In this document: positions 27,194 to 36,809 of the stretch, piece by piece | Layout: each line of letters starts with the position of its first letter | Numbering within the stretch: position 1 is the first letter of the stretch | Assembly (NCBI GenBank): GCA_963702525.1 | Contig: CAVPCY010000014.1 | Span: forward strand, 141,156 to 205,155 | DNA from: CAVPCY01 sp963702525 | GTDB lineage: Bacteria; Actinomycetota; Coriobacteriia; Anaerosomatales; PHET01 | Reading direction: 5' to 3' | Length of the DNA: 64,000 nucleotides | Translations under genes and position numbers: made by a program | Notes under the pieces: generated by a model | Told to the model about the DNA's origin: nothing | Database searches by the model: none | Seen by the model: only the letters and a program-made list of their open reading frames with translations

Positions 27194-27851
27194 ATGCCGG
27201 AAGAGCCCACCGAGAACCAATCGCCTGAAGAACAGAGCGGCCAGGACCGTGGCTGGCTGTTGTGGGTCGCGCTCGTCATCCTGCTTCTTGTCGTGCTGTG
27301 GCTGCTGTGGGACTACCTCGGCAACGCATCCAAGCAGTCCGCCGATGTCGTGTCGATCACACGTAGTTCCGGCGCCGCCACCCCTGCTCGGCCCGTGGCC
27401 GTCCCCGAGCCGGAGGAACTGGAGATCGTCGAGGAGGAGGAGCCGGCGTCCGTTCCAGACGTGGTGGGGCTGATGAAGTCCGACGCGGTCGGGACCCTGG
27501 GATCCGCCGGCTACAACACTTCGGTCACCAAGCTCTACAGCGCCAGCAAGCCGCGGGGCGTCGTCTTCGAACAAGTGCCCGCGGGTGGCTCGGTCGTCGA
27601 CCCGGGCACGACGGTGCGTGTCCTGGTCTCGGCGGGCTCTCAGCCGATCGCCTCGGTCAAGGTGCCTAACCTCGTGGGGCTGAAGAAGTCCTCGGCGGTC
27701 GATCAGGATTGAGGCGGCAGGGCTCGATCCGAAGGTCATGACGCAGTTCTCGACGTCGCCGAGGGGCCGTGTGTTCCAGCAGTCGCCCGACCCGGGAAAG
27801 TCCGTGCTGCCGGGCACGAAGGTCTTCATCCTCGTGAGCCTCACTCGGTAG
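27194..27851 (+). CDS. Membrane protein with two PASTA domains, one frame break
   Basis: A single-pass protein of about 218 residues. A charged N-terminus precedes a membrane helix (WLLWVALVILLLVVLWLLW, about residues 21-40), then an acidic linker. PASTA 1 (SVPDVVGLMKSDAVGTLGSA to TVRVLVSAG) and PASTA 2 (VKVPNLVGLKKSSAVD, then IEAAGLDPKV to KVFILVSL) follow. The frame breaks at about 27705, inside PASTA 2. PASTA domains bind peptidoglycan fragments and usually sit on Ser/Thr kinases or penicillin-binding proteins. Here no kinase domain is attached, so it may be a sensor or anchor. Confidence 0.82.
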
Positions 27852-27862
27852 GTCTCGCGCCC

Positions 27863-28852
27863 TCAGATCTCGCTCGGCTCGGGTTCCACCAGCGGCTCGA
27901 CTGCGCGCGCGTCGTCCTCGGCGCCGAGAGCGGGGCGACGCGGCGGAAGCGTAGGTGCCGCTGTGGTGAGTGCGACGCCCGCTATGATCACGACCATCCC
28001 GACGATCACGGAGACACTGACCGGTTCGGCCGGTACGAGCCCTATCGACCCGGCGGCCCATCCGGCGAACACCGCGATCACGGGGTTCACGTACGCATAC
28101 GTCATGACCTTGCTCGCGGGCAGGTGGGCGAGCGCGTAGATGAAGGCGCTGAACGCGATGCAACTCCCGAAGATGGTGAGGTAGGCGAGAGCCGCCGCTC
28201 CTTTCGGCGTGAGGTCGAGCCGTGACCACTCGCCGAGCACAGTCCCTATCGCGATCGTCACTCCGCCCGCGATGAGCATCTGATACGCGGTGATCACCAT
28301 CCCGTCGGCCTTCACCGGATGGCGCTTGCTGTAGATCGATCCGGCCGCCCAAAGCCACGTGGCGAGTATCTGGATCGCCACGCCCAAGAACTCGCGCGGG
28401 CCGGCAGACACGCCCGTCAGCCGAGGAAGAAGCAAGATGGCGAGACCGGTGAAGCCGACGCCCAGCCCGAGCCACCCCATCAGGCCGGGGCGCTGCATGT
28501 CGGGGAACGCGGACTCGGCAAGCGCGATCCACAGCGGCAGAACCGCGACGATCAGCGCGGAGAGGCCCGAGGGCACGAACTGCTCGGCGACGAAGGTCCC
28601 GTACTGGCCGCCGACCAGCAGCAGCACGCCCACGATGGCGACGATGCGCAGGTAGCCGCCTCTGATCTTCAGCGACGCGCCTCGTGCCTTCGCGAGGGCG
28701 AACAAGATGAGACCGGCGGGTACCAGCCGAAGCCCTGCAAAGAGCGCCGGCGGCAGGTCTGCGTCGAGCCCCACCTTGATGGCAAGGTAGGTCGTCCCCC
28801 ACACCACGTAGAGCGTGAGCATCGCGATGACGACCTTGGCCCGCTGCGACAC
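27863..28852 (-). CDS. EamA/DMT-family transporter
   Basis: A 329-residue permease with ten predicted helices in two EamA repeats. The family entry motif is LYVVWGTTYLAIKVGL, followed by PALFAGLRLVPAGLILFAL; the second repeat starts near LGVAIQILATWLWAAGSIYS. The C-terminal tail is acidic. I chose the GTG at 28852 because GGGAGGTCGAA lies directly before it. Such proteins export amino acids, nucleobases or related metabolites; the cargo cannot be predicted. Confidence 0.88.
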   Translation of the reverse strand: MSQRAKVVIAMLTLYVVWGTTYLAIKVGLDADLPPALFAGLRLVPAGLILFALAKARGASLKIRGGYLRIVAIVGVLLLVGGQYGTFVAEQFVPSGLSALIVAVLPLWIALAESAFPDMQRPGLMGWLGLGVGFTGLAILLLPRLTGVSAGPREFLGVAIQILATWLWAAGSIYSKRHPVKADGMVITAYQMLIAGGVTIAIGTVLGEWSRLDLTPKGAAALAYLTIFGSCIAFSAFIYALAHLPASKVMTYAYVNPVIAVFAGWAAGSIGLVPAEPVSVSVIVGMVVIIAGVALTTAAPTLPPRRPALGAEDDARAVEPLVEPEPSEI

Positions 28853-28941
28853 TTCGACCTCCCGACTCGGCACGAAGTCACAGTGTAGGACACGTTGCGC
28901 AGGGAGGGCACGGCGGGTTGGCGAACCGCTACACTGGTGCC

Positions 28942-29385
28942 ATGAAGTACTCATACGACTATCCGAGACCGGCACTGTGCTGCGACACCGTCGTCTTCAG
29001 CGGGCCGGCGAGCGCGCGCAAGGTCCTGCTCGTGAGGCGGGCGTTCGAGCCGTTCAAGGGCTGCTGGGCGCTGCCCGGAGGTTTCGTCGACGAGGGGGAG
29101 CGCCCCGTCGAGGCGGCCCGCCGCGAGCTTGCCGAGGAAGCCGGGATCATCTGGGAAGGGCCCATGGTGCCTGTGGGAGCGTTCGGCGACCCGGGGCGTG
29201 ACCCGCGCGGCTGGACCGTCTCGGCGGCCTACCTTGCCGACATCGGGCTCGACGAACCGCTGGTGGCGGCTGGTGACGATGCGGCCGACGCACGATGGTT
29301 CTTCGCCGACGAGCCACCGGCGGAACTCGCGTTCGACCACGACGAGATGCTCGCCGCTGCTATGTGGCGGCTCAGGTGCCTGTAG
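28942..29385 (+). CDS. Nudix hydrolase
   Basis: A 147-residue hydrolase of nucleoside diphosphates linked to another group. The full Nudix box G-x5-E-x7-REUXEE-x-GU is present as GGFVDEGERPVEAARRELAE followed by EAGI (about residues 43-66). The short form with CCDTVVFSG at the N-terminus resembles ADP-ribose pyrophosphatases and NrtR-like Nudix domains, but no DNA-binding domain is attached. It is divergent from the EamA gene. Confidence 0.9.
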   Translation: MKYSYDYPRPALCCDTVVFSGPASARKVLLVRRAFEPFKGCWALPGGFVDEGERPVEAARRELAEEAGIIWEGPMVPVGAFGDPGRDPRGWTVSAAYLADIGLDEPLVAAGDDAADARWFFADEPPAELAFDHDEMLAAAMWRLRCL

Positions 29386-29424
29386 CCCCGTCGCGTCGAT
29401 AGGGCTCGATCGAGAGGGCATGCG

Positions 29425-29802
29425 GTGTACTTCGGCTATGAGGCGATGTGGACTTTCACGTTCGTCCCGATCGCGTTTGTCTTGGTGATGGTGGTGGGCA
29501 TCGCGCTTGGGTTGGTGTACGCCGTGGGGGCGGCGCGCGGCAAGCAGGCTGCAGCGCGCTACACGCAGGCGTGGACGATCGTGTTTCTCGTCGGCGGTGC
29601 GGTCAACCTGGCCTACGCGGTCCTCTCAGGCCAGTGGGCGGCGTTCATCTCGGCGTACGGCTGGATTCCGATCATCGAGATGGGTTTGCTCGCCGCGATG
29701 TTCATCGCGGGTATGTGGATGATGGCGGCAAGCTACGTTGGAGAGAAGCCGCGCCAAGGTCGCGGCGCGGGCGAGCGGGGAGACGATAGTACCGATGCCT
29801 GA
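29425..29802 (+). CDS. Small three-helix membrane protein, unknown
   Basis: A 125-residue protein starting at GTG 29425, behind GAGAGGGCATGCG. Three hydrophobic segments are clear: FVPIAFVLVMVVGIALGLVY, TIVFLVGGAVNLAYAVL and WIPIIEMGLLAAMFIAGMWM. The C-terminus is hydrophilic (GRGAGERGDDSTDA) and its end overlaps the metH start by eight bases. The overlap suggests co-translation with metH, but no link in function can be named. Confidence 0.6.
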   Translation: MYFGYEAMWTFTFVPIAFVLVMVVGIALGLVYAVGAARGKQAAARYTQAWTIVFLVGGAVNLAYAVLSGQWAAFISAYGWIPIIEMGLLAAMFIAGMWMMAASYVGEKPRQGRGAGERGDDSTDA

Positions 29803-32227
29803 CGTGATGAGACGACTCGGCACCGAGATGCTCGTACTGGACGGCGCCATGGGCACGATGCTGCAGCGCGCCGGCATGCCGGCAGGCGAGTGCCCCGAGC
29901 TGCTCAACGTCACGGCTCCGGAGATGGTCGGGCCGGTGCTCGACCTCTACAAGCTGGCGGGCTCGGACTGCTGCATCACGAACACTTTCGGGGGATCGGC
30001 GCCCAAGCTCGGCGAGTACGGGCTCGCCGACCGCGTCGAAGAGCTCAACCGCGCTGCGGTGCGCATCGCGCGGCAGACCGGCGCGCCGCACATCCTTGCG
30101 GACATGGGGCCTACCGGCCTGGTGATGGAGCCACTCGGCCCCGCGACCTTCGACGAGGTCTTCTCGGCGTTTGCGCAGCAGGCCGCCGCGTTGGCTGCCG
30201 AGAACCCCGACGCCATCTTGATAGAGACGATGACCGACATCGCCGAGGCGCGCTGCGCGGTGCTCGCCGCGAAGAGCGTCACCGACCTGCCGGTCATCGC
30301 CAGCTGCACCTTCGGGCTCAACGGGCGGATGGACCTTTCCGGCACGGAGCCTGAGACCGCTGCGGTGATCCTCGAGGCTGCGGGCGCCGACGCCGTTGGG
30401 CTGAACTGCGGCCTGGGTCCCGAGCAGATGCTGCCTCTCGCCGCGCGGATGGTCGGCGCGACTCAGCTTCCGGTGGTCGCGCAGCCGAACGCGGGGCTGC
30501 CTCATCTCGACGATGACGGACGGACGGTCTTTCCGGGAACGCCCGACGAGATGGGTGCGTTCGCGTGGGCGGCTCGCGAGGCGGGCGTTGCAGCGATCGG
30601 GTCGTGCTGCGGTTCGTCCCCGTCGTTCACCGGCGCCATCGCCGACGCCATCGCGGACCGCGATATCGTCGATGTGGCGGATCGCGGACTTGCCGGGACC
30701 GTGCTTGCGGGGCCGCGCAAGATCGTGGCGATCGGCGAGGGCCAGCCGCTGCGCATCATCGGTGAGCGCATCAATCCGACCGGCAAACCGGCGCTCAAGG
30801 AATCGCTGCTTGCCGGTTCGATGAGCGTGGTGCGGGCGTACGCCGCCGAGCAGCAGTCGGCCGGCGCCGACTTGCTCGACGTGAACGTGGGCGCAGCCGG
30901 AGTGGACGCCGTAGCAGCGCTGCCGGCGGCGGTTCTCGCGTGCGTCGCTACGAGCGAGTTGCCACTTGTGATCGACACGACCGATACGGCTGCTCTCGAG
31001 GCGGCGTTGCGGGTCTACCCCGGGCGCGCGCTCATCAACAGCGTGAACGGCGGGGCGGAGTCGCTCGACTCGGTGCTGCCGCTTGCCCGCCGCTATGGCG
31101 CCGCGGTAGTGGTGCTGGCGCTCGACGATGCCGGGATTCCCGAAGCTGCCCCCGACCGCATGGCCGTCGTGGAGCGCGTGCGGGCCAAGGCGCGCGCGTG
31201 GGGGCTTGATGACACCAGCCTCGTCGTGGACGCGCTCGTCATGACCGCGGCAACCGATGCCGAGGCGCCGGCGGTCACTCTCGAGACGCTTCGGCTGGCA
31301 CATGCGGCCGGGCTCTCCACAGTGCTCGGCGTTTCGAACGTCTCGCACGGCCTGCCAGACAGAGCGGTGCTGAATGCGGCGTTCGTCGAGGCCGCTGCAG
31401 CGGCCGGTCTGGACGCCGCCATCGCGAACCCCGGCGACGCGGTGGTGATGCAGGCGGCTGCCATCGTGTCGCCGGCTCGGGTCGCCGGGGACGCGATCGA
31501 CCCTCACGGCGAAGCGTGGCCCGCATGGCAGGCCACCTACGCGCAGGCGCTGGTCAAGGCATCCGCCGGGGTGATCTCGACAGTGGCGCCGGCGGACGAG
31601 ACGGCTGCGGCCGATCCCGCAGCCGAGCTTGAAGCCGCGGTGCTTCGCGGTGACGCCGAGGCAGCCCCGGCTCTGGCCGACGCCGTGATCGAGGCAGGCA
31701 CCGCCGCCGAGGACGTCATCGGCAGCGTACTCACGCCGGCCATCCAAAGGCTCGGGGACGCGTATGGCCGAGGAGAGGTGTTCCTGCCGCAGATGATGGT
31801 CGCTGCTGAGGCGATGAAGGCGGCGGTCACTCGGGTCAAGCAGCGCCTGCCGGAGGGCGGAGCCGGCTCCTCGGCGGGCAGGGTAGCTTTCGCGACCGTC
31901 AAGGGCGACATCCACTCGATCGGCAAGGACATCTGCGTCTCTCTGCTCGAGAGCCAGGGTTTCGACGTCGACGACCTCGGGGTCGACGTCGCCCTCGAGC
32001 GTGTCGTATCCGCAGCGCGAGACGCTGACGCCGTGTGCTTGTCGGCCCTGATGACCACGACCCTGCCCGCTATGCGCGACACGATCGCGGCCGTTCGCGA
32101 GGCGTCTCCAGACGTCCCCGTGTTCGTGGGAGGCGCTGTTGTCACTGCGGAGTGGGCGGAGTCTGTGGGCGCGGGCTACTCAGCCGATGCACCCGGCTGT
32201 GTTGAGGCGGTGCGGGGGGCCATCTAG
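29795..32227 (+). CDS. metH: Cobalamin-dependent methionine synthase lacking the reactivation domain
   Basis: An 810-residue enzyme that moves a methyl group from methyl-tetrahydrofolate through cobalamin to homocysteine. Domains in order: homocysteine/zinc domain (1 to about 295; zinc cysteines in GLNCG near 202 and GSCCG near 269), pterin domain starting at IIGERINPTGKPALKESL (about 320), cobalamin cap (about 600-680) and cobalamin domain with GDIHSIGKDI (His ligand near 706). The C-terminal AdoMet-binding reactivation domain of E. coli MetH (about 1,227 residues) is absent, as in many anaerobes. metV and metF, which make its methyl donor, follow 1 kb away. Confidence 0.93.
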   Translation: MPDVMRRLGTEMLVLDGAMGTMLQRAGMPAGECPELLNVTAPEMVGPVLDLYKLAGSDCCITNTFGGSAPKLGEYGLADRVEELNRAAVRIARQTGAPHILADMGPTGLVMEPLGPATFDEVFSAFAQQAAALAAENPDAILIETMTDIAEARCAVLAAKSVTDLPVIASCTFGLNGRMDLSGTEPETAAVILEAAGADAVGLNCGLGPEQMLPLAARMVGATQLPVVAQPNAGLPHLDDDGRTVFPGTPDEMGAFAWAAREAGVAAIGSCCGSSPSFTGAIADAIADRDIVDVADRGLAGTVLAGPRKIVAIGEGQPLRIIGERINPTGKPALKESLLAGSMSVVRAYAAEQQSAGADLLDVNVGAAGVDAVAALPAAVLACVATSELPLVIDTTDTAALEAALRVYPGRALINSVNGGAESLDSVLPLARRYGAAVVVLALDDAGIPEAAPDRMAVVERVRAKARAWGLDDTSLVVDALVMTAATDAEAPAVTLETLRLAHAAGLSTVLGVSNVSHGLPDRAVLNAAFVEAAAAAGLDAAIANPGDAVVMQAAAIVSPARVAGDAIDPHGEAWPAWQATYAQALVKASAGVISTVAPADETAAADPAAELEAAVLRGDAEAAPALADAVIEAGTAAEDVIGSVLTPAIQRLGDAYGRGEVFLPQMMVAAEAMKAAVTRVKQRLPEGGAGSSAGRVAFATVKGDIHSIGKDICVSLLESQGFDVDDLGVDVALERVVSAARDADAVCLSALMTTTLPAMRDTIAAVREASPDVPVFVGGAVVTAEWAESVGAGYSADAPGCVEAVRGAI

Positions 32228-32697
32228 CAGGGCGAATTCTGCCTCTTCGCCGCTCCCGGGGTCGCTCGTCGGGCGATGTCGTGGCACGTTCCCAGTGTGC
32301 TCCGTCCGATTTGGGCACTCTGGCCCTGCGCGCCTTGGCGCGTCACGACTACAACAAGGCTGACAGGCTGACGGTGCCTCCCGTCGTCAACCTGCCGGGT
32401 CAAGAGACGGGCACCCGAGTGGCAACTCCCGTCGGTCAGGTCGATCTGGTTCCGACGCCTGCCGACGCGCTGGATGTGGACCTCTCACGCCCGGTCCACT
32501 TCGGTCGCAGTCTCCTTCTTCGGGCAGCAGCGTCGTCTCCGCGGGTGGCCTGGTGGGCCAAGGCGGCTATGTCGACGCGTCGGTGTTCCGCATCCCAGGA
32601 GTGACGCTCCAACGAAGCCAGGTGTTCGATGTAGGGGCTCTTGCGGAGTTGAGCGCCTCGGCGGCAAGCGGAAGGAGGATCGAGGACGTCAAAGAGC
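32228..32697. other. Intergenic stretch before the wecB remnant, no gene recognised
   Basis: About 470 bases. An open stretch at 32281-32604 on the plus strand has coding-like composition but no recognisable family. The N-terminal half of WecB should lie here if the next feature were a complete gene, but its signature blocks (GTRPEAIK, QGDTTT, HVEAGLR) are absent in all frames. Confidence 0.5.
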
Positions 32698-33146
32698 ATG
32701 CGCAGCGTGTGTCGTGCGGCTCGCCGACTGGCCGAGGACGCCCCGACATCCACGTGCTGTTCTCGGTACACCTCAACCCCGAGACCAGGCGGCCGCCAAC
32801 GAGATCCTCGGCGGCGTCGAGGCGTGACCCTGATGAAGCCGGTCGACTACCTGCCCTTCGTGAACCTGATGAAGGCGTCCACGCTGATTCTGGCGGCATG
32901 CAGGAGGAGGCGCCCTCGCTGGGCAAGCCCGTGCTGGTGCTACGCGACTGCACCGAGCGCCCCGAAGCGGTCGACGCGGGAACGGTGCGGCTCGTGGGCA
33001 CCGATACCGACACCATCGTGAACCAGGCCGGTCTGCTGCTCGACGATCCGGCCGAGTACGACCGGATGTCGCATGCGTCCAACCCCTACGGAGACGGCCA
33101 CGCGGCAGAGCGTATCGCCGAGGTGCTCGCTCAGCAGTTACTCTAG
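32698..33146 (+). pseudogene. wecB: UDP-N-acetylglucosamine 2-epimerase remnant (C-terminal part)
   Basis: Pieces in three frames give, in order, MRSVCRAARRLAED, DIHVLFSVHLNPE, NEILGGVE, VTLMKPVDYLPFVNLMKAST, DSGGMQEEAPSLGKPVLVL, RPEAVDAGTVRLVGTDTDTI and NPYGDGHAAERIAEVLAQ. This is the C-terminal half of WecB/MnaA, which interconverts UDP-GlcNAc and UDP-ManNAc. Frame changes lie near 32750, 32828 and 32895, the last probably a deletion of several bases. The N-terminal half is missing. A working epimerase would fit the sugar cluster at 46-50 kb, but this copy cannot be active. Confidence 0.7.
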
Positions 33147-33227
33147 AGACGTGCGCTCGCCCTAGCCTGCCGAGACGCGCCGGGGTCTCAGCGCGTCCAG
33201 GTCGCATCGAATCACGAGGAACAACAG

Positions 33228-33896
33228 ATGATCATCACCAAGCCACGCGACTGGAGTCGCATCAAGCGCAACCTCGAGAGCATCGGGGCCAAGCGCGTCT
33301 TCCTCATGGGCTGCGGTCAGTGCGCGACCGTGGCGGGCACCGGCGGCGAGAAGGAGCTCCTGCAGGCCAAGGCCAAGCTCGAGCAGGACGGGTACGAGGT
33401 CACCGGCTGGGCCGTTGGCGAGGTCGCCTGCCATCTGGGGGGCACCAAGCTCGAGACGCGCAAGAACTCCGGCTCGGTGGATGCGGCCGACGCCATCCTG
33501 GTGCTCACGTGCGGTGCCGGCGTGCAGACCGTCGCCGACAGCGTGAACAAGCCCGTCTTTCCCGCGCTCGAGAGCGCGTTTCTCGGAACGGTCGTGCGAC
33601 ACGGCGTGTTCGAGGAGCGTTGCCAGACGTGCGGGGACTGCGTGCTGGACCTGACCGCCGGGATCTGCCCCGTGACGACGTGCCCCAAGGGGCTGCTCAA
33701 CGGGCCGTGCGGCGGCATGTGGAACGGCAAGTGCGAGGTGCTCACCGACCGGGAGTGCACGCACGTGCGCATCCACCGGCGCCTTGCCGAGCAGGGGCGG
33801 TCGAGCAAGTCGTCGCTGCCCCCCAAGGACTACTCGGCCAAGCGCGGCCCGGGCTCGCTCAACATGCGCGAACAGCGCAAGGGCGGCACGTCGTGA
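33228..33896 (+). CDS. metV: MetV, zinc/iron-sulfur partner of methylene-tetrahydrofolate reductase
   Basis: A 222-residue protein of the methylene-tetrahydrofolate reductase C-terminal family, starting at ATG 33228 behind GAGGAACAACAG. It begins MIITKPRDWSRIK and is rich in cysteine: LMGCGQCATVAGTGG, GEVACHLGG, LTCGAGVQT, RCQTCGDCVLD, GICPVTTCPKG, GPCGGMWNGKCEV. In acetogens MetV binds MetF and supplies metal centres for electron transfer from ferredoxin or NADH. It overlaps metF by four bases (GTGA), so the two subunits are made together. It suggests a Wood-Ljungdahl-type methyl branch. Confidence 0.88.
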   Translation: MIITKPRDWSRIKRNLESIGAKRVFLMGCGQCATVAGTGGEKELLQAKAKLEQDGYEVTGWAVGEVACHLGGTKLETRKNSGSVDAADAILVLTCGAGVQTVADSVNKPVFPALESAFLGTVVRHGVFEERCQTCGDCVLDLTAGICPVTTCPKGLLNGPCGGMWNGKCEVLTDRECTHVRIHRRLAEQGRSSKSSLPPKDYSAKRGPGSLNMREQRKGGTS

Positions 33897-34762
33897 GTCG
33901 GCTTCGGGACGCGCTGGAAGCGGGCGAGTTCGTCGTCACCGGCGAGGTCGCGCCGCCGCATGGCACCGACTACTCGGCGATGCTCGACAGCGTCCGTGTT
34001 CTGGGGCCGCATGTTCATGCGCTCAACGTCACCGATAACCAGGGGGCCACGCTGCACCTGAGCTCGATGGCGGCCTCGCGCAAGATACTCGACGCGGGCG
34101 TCGACCCGATCTTCCAGCAGACGTGCCGCGACCGTAACCGGCTGGCACTGCAGTCCGACCTGCTCGCGGCGTGGACGCAAGGGCTCGAGAACGTCCTGAT
34201 CGTCACGGGCGACGATCCGCGAGGCGGCGACCACCCCGAGACCAAGGGCGTGTTCGACCTCGACTCGACGCAGCTGCTCTCGGTCGCGAGGGGGCTCAAC
34301 GAGGGCCACGACATGACCGGCGCGGCCCTTTCGGGCGGTACCGACTTCCTGCTCGGCGCTGCGATGTTTCCCGAGGCCGAGCCGTGGGAGATCCAGCTCG
34401 AGCGCACCGTCTCCAAGATCGAGGCCGGTGCCCGTTTCTTCCAGACCCAGGCCGTCATGGACGTCGAGAAGTTCGCGCGCGCTGCGCAGGACCTGGAGCC
34501 GTACGGCGTGAAGCTCATCGCGGGCGTGCTCCTGCTCAAGAGCGGGCGCGTCGTCGACTTCATCAACGAGCGGCTGGCGGGCCTGATGGTGCCCGAACCG
34601 ATCGGAGCCCGCATCAAGGGGGCGGCCGACCCGCTCGCCGAGTCGATCGCGCTCGCGACCGAGCAGGTGCGCGAGCTGCGCGAGGTGGCGCACGGCGTCC
34701 ACATCATGCCGCTCGGTGCCGACGATGCTGTCCCGCGCATCCTCGAGGGCGCCGGGCTGTAG
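33893..34762 (+). CDS. metF: Methylenetetrahydrofolate reductase
   Basis: A 289-residue FAD enzyme that reduces 5,10-methylene- to 5-methyl-tetrahydrofolate, feeding the methionine synthase upstream. It starts at GTG 33893, inside the metV stop. The barrel blocks are FVVTGEVAPPHGTDYS (with the catalytic-region glutamate), ALNVTDNQGAT, DPIFQQTCRDRNRLALQSDL, NVLIVTGDDPRGGDHPE and EAGARFFQTQAVMDVEKFA. The short form, without the eukaryotic regulatory domain, is the type that pairs with MetV. Confidence 0.93.
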   Translation: MSRLRDALEAGEFVVTGEVAPPHGTDYSAMLDSVRVLGPHVHALNVTDNQGATLHLSSMAASRKILDAGVDPIFQQTCRDRNRLALQSDLLAAWTQGLENVLIVTGDDPRGGDHPETKGVFDLDSTQLLSVARGLNEGHDMTGAALSGGTDFLLGAAMFPEAEPWEIQLERTVSKIEAGARFFQTQAVMDVEKFARAAQDLEPYGVKLIAGVLLLKSGRVVDFINERLAGLMVPEPIGARIKGAADPLAESIALATEQVRELREVAHGVHIMPLGADDAVPRILEGAGL

Positions 34763-34860
34763 GCACTCGCTGTGCGTCAGGCTGGTTTCGCCGCGATGCA
34801 TCGGTGCTAGACTACGGCGCACATCTGTCATGTGATTGAAGTGCATCCTCGGAGGATTCC

Positions 34861-36242
34861 ATGCGTATCGCGGTACTCGGCGGCGGTCCTGGCGGCTACT
34901 CGGCAGCCTTCGAAGCGGCTCGGCTCGGCGCCGACGTCGTGCTCGTGGAGCGCGAGCGGCTCGGCGGCACGTGCTTGAACTGGGGCTGCATCCCCACCAA
35001 GACCATCCTGCGCTCGGCGCACATCGTGGGGGACACGCGTCATGCCGCCGAGTACGGCCTGAAGGCGTCGCCAGCGACCGTCGACACCGACGCGCTGCGA
35101 CTCCGCAAGGAGGCTGTCGTCGACGAGCTCGTCGGCCAGGTCGAGGGGCAAGCCAAGCGGCTCAAGGTCGAGGTGGTCCTCGGCGAGGGCCGGCTGACAG
35201 CGCCAAAGACCATCGAGGTCGCGCTGTACCGACGGCGGGACGCGCACGGTCGACGCCGATGCGGTCATCCTCGCGACCGGCTCGATTCCCGTGCTGCTGC
35301 CCTCGATCGATCATTCGCTCGACGCGGTGTGGACGAGCGACGAGGCGACCGCGCTCAAGGCGATCCCGTCCGAGGTGCTCATCATCGGCGGCGGCGTGAT
35401 CGGGCTCGAGTTTGCCGACGCGTACGCCAACTTCGGCTCGTCGGTGCACGTGGTCGAGCTGACCCCGAGCGTGCTGCCGGGAAACGACAAGCGCGTCCAG
35501 CGTGAGGCCCAGAAGGCGCTCGAGGAGCTCGGAGTGCGCTTCCACCTGGGTCTCGCGGTCGACAGCGTCGCGCAAAGCGGCGAGCGAGTCGTCGCCACGC
35601 TGACGGATGGAAGCACCATCGAGGTCGACGTCGTACTCTCCGCTCCCGGCCGCCGGCCCAACGGGCTGGGCTTCGGCTTCGAGGAGGCCGGCATCGAGAT
35701 GGATCGCGCCGCGGTCAAGGTCGACTCGGCGTATCGCACGAGCCAGCCGGGCGTCTACGCGATCGGCGATCTCATCGGCGGGATGATGCTCGCGCACGTC
35801 GCCGAGGCGGAAGGGGAGGCGGCCGCCCGCAACGCCGTCGCTGAGCTCTCCGGTGACGAGCCGACCGCGAGCGTCGACCTTAGCTGTGTGCCGGCCGCGG
35901 TCTACACCGAGCCGGGTATCGGCGTCGTGGGCATGAGCCGGGACTCGGCCAAGGAGCAACGGGCTCGACGCGATCCAGGCGGTCATGAAGTTCGCGGGCA
36001 ACGGCAAGGCGCTCGCCGAGGGGCACGCCGAGGGATTCGTGCAGATCGTCGCCGAGAAGGGCACGGGCAGGATCCTCGGCGCTCAGATCGTCGGCCCCGG
36101 TGCCGCCGAGCTCATCCAGGAGATCAGCGTTCCGATGAGCGCGGGCATGACGGTTCAGCAGGTGGGCCACTCGGTATTCGGCCACCCGACGCTCTCCGAG
36201 GTCATCAAGTTCGCGTGCCTCGAGGCGGCTGGCAAGGTCTGA
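34861..36242 (+). CDS. lpd: Dihydrolipoamide dehydrogenase, two frame breaks
   Basis: An FAD/NAD disulfide reductase of about 460 residues that reoxidises lipoyl groups. The start follows GGAGGATTCC. The FAD loop is IAVLGGGPGGYSAAFEA, the redox disulfide is GGTCLNWGCIPTK, the NAD loop is VLIIGGGVIGLEFADAY, and the FAD site is SQPGVYAIGDLIGGMMLAH. The C-terminal base is in GHSVFGHPTLSEVI. Frame changes lie near 35235 and 35960. In acetogen clusters an lpd gene often accompanies metV-metF, and here lipA follows, so a lipoylated partner such as the glycine cleavage system is likely outside the window. Confidence 0.92.
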
Positions 36243-36245
36243 AGG

Positions 36246-36794
36246 CTATGCTGCGCTCCTGAGCACGGCCGCCCCGATTCCGAGCGCGAAGGTCACCACG
36301 AAGACCTGCAAACCCGACCAGATCACCGCCGAGCGGTCCGGCGCGTCGAGCGAGATCGCGCAGCGCAGCGCCATCGCCGCGACGCCGAGCCAGAACGGCA
36401 CAGAGAGGCCACCCCACAGGGTTTGCGCCAGCCACTCGCGTACCGGTGCGAGCGCAGCGGCACTGAGCTGCGCGTCGCCGGGCAGCAGCCACGCGGCCAG
36501 CGACTCGAAGCAAACGAGCAGCACCGCAGGGAACACCACCACGAGAGCGGTGCGCACAGCCCGGCCGCGAGCCCGAGCACCCATCCGCAGCGCCAAGAGG
36601 GCGCCTACCACCATCGCGGCGGCCATCAGAGGTACCACGAGCACGAGCTCGACCAAGGGCACCATCAGGCCGAGGAGCAGCAGTCCGCACAGGGCCACGA
36701 AGGCGTGCCACACGGTCCTCAGCCATGGGAACCGAACCGGCGTCGCACTCGCGTCCACTGCGTCCCCCCGTCGCCTGTGGGCCATCGTCCGCAT
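36246..36794 (-). CDS. Integral membrane protein, unknown
   Basis: A protein of about 182 residues with five or so hydrophobic segments, for example TVWHAFVALCGLLLLGLMVP, LVVVFPAVLLVCFESLAAWL and VFVVTFALGIGAAVL, and a basic N-terminus (MRTMAHRRRGD). The start at ATG 36794 is 15 bases from the divergent lipA start, so they share a promoter region. It converges tightly with lpd. No family is recognised. Confidence 0.6.
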   Translation of the reverse strand: MRTMAHRRRGDAVDASATPVRFPWLRTVWHAFVALCGLLLLGLMVPLVELVLVVPLMAAAMVVGALLALRMGARARGRAVRTALVVVFPAVLLVCFESLAAWLLPGDAQLSAAALAPVREWLAQTLWGGLSVPFWLGVAAMALRCAISLDAPDRSAVIWSGLQVFVVTFALGIGAAVLRSAA

Positions 36795-36809
36795 GGTACC
36801 ATCGCGCCC

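Noticed and set aside
29702..31915. A 737-codon open frame on the minus strand opposite metH
   Set aside because: Arginine/histidine-rich and without any motif; it mirrors the codon bias of metH, which has every domain of a methionine synthase.
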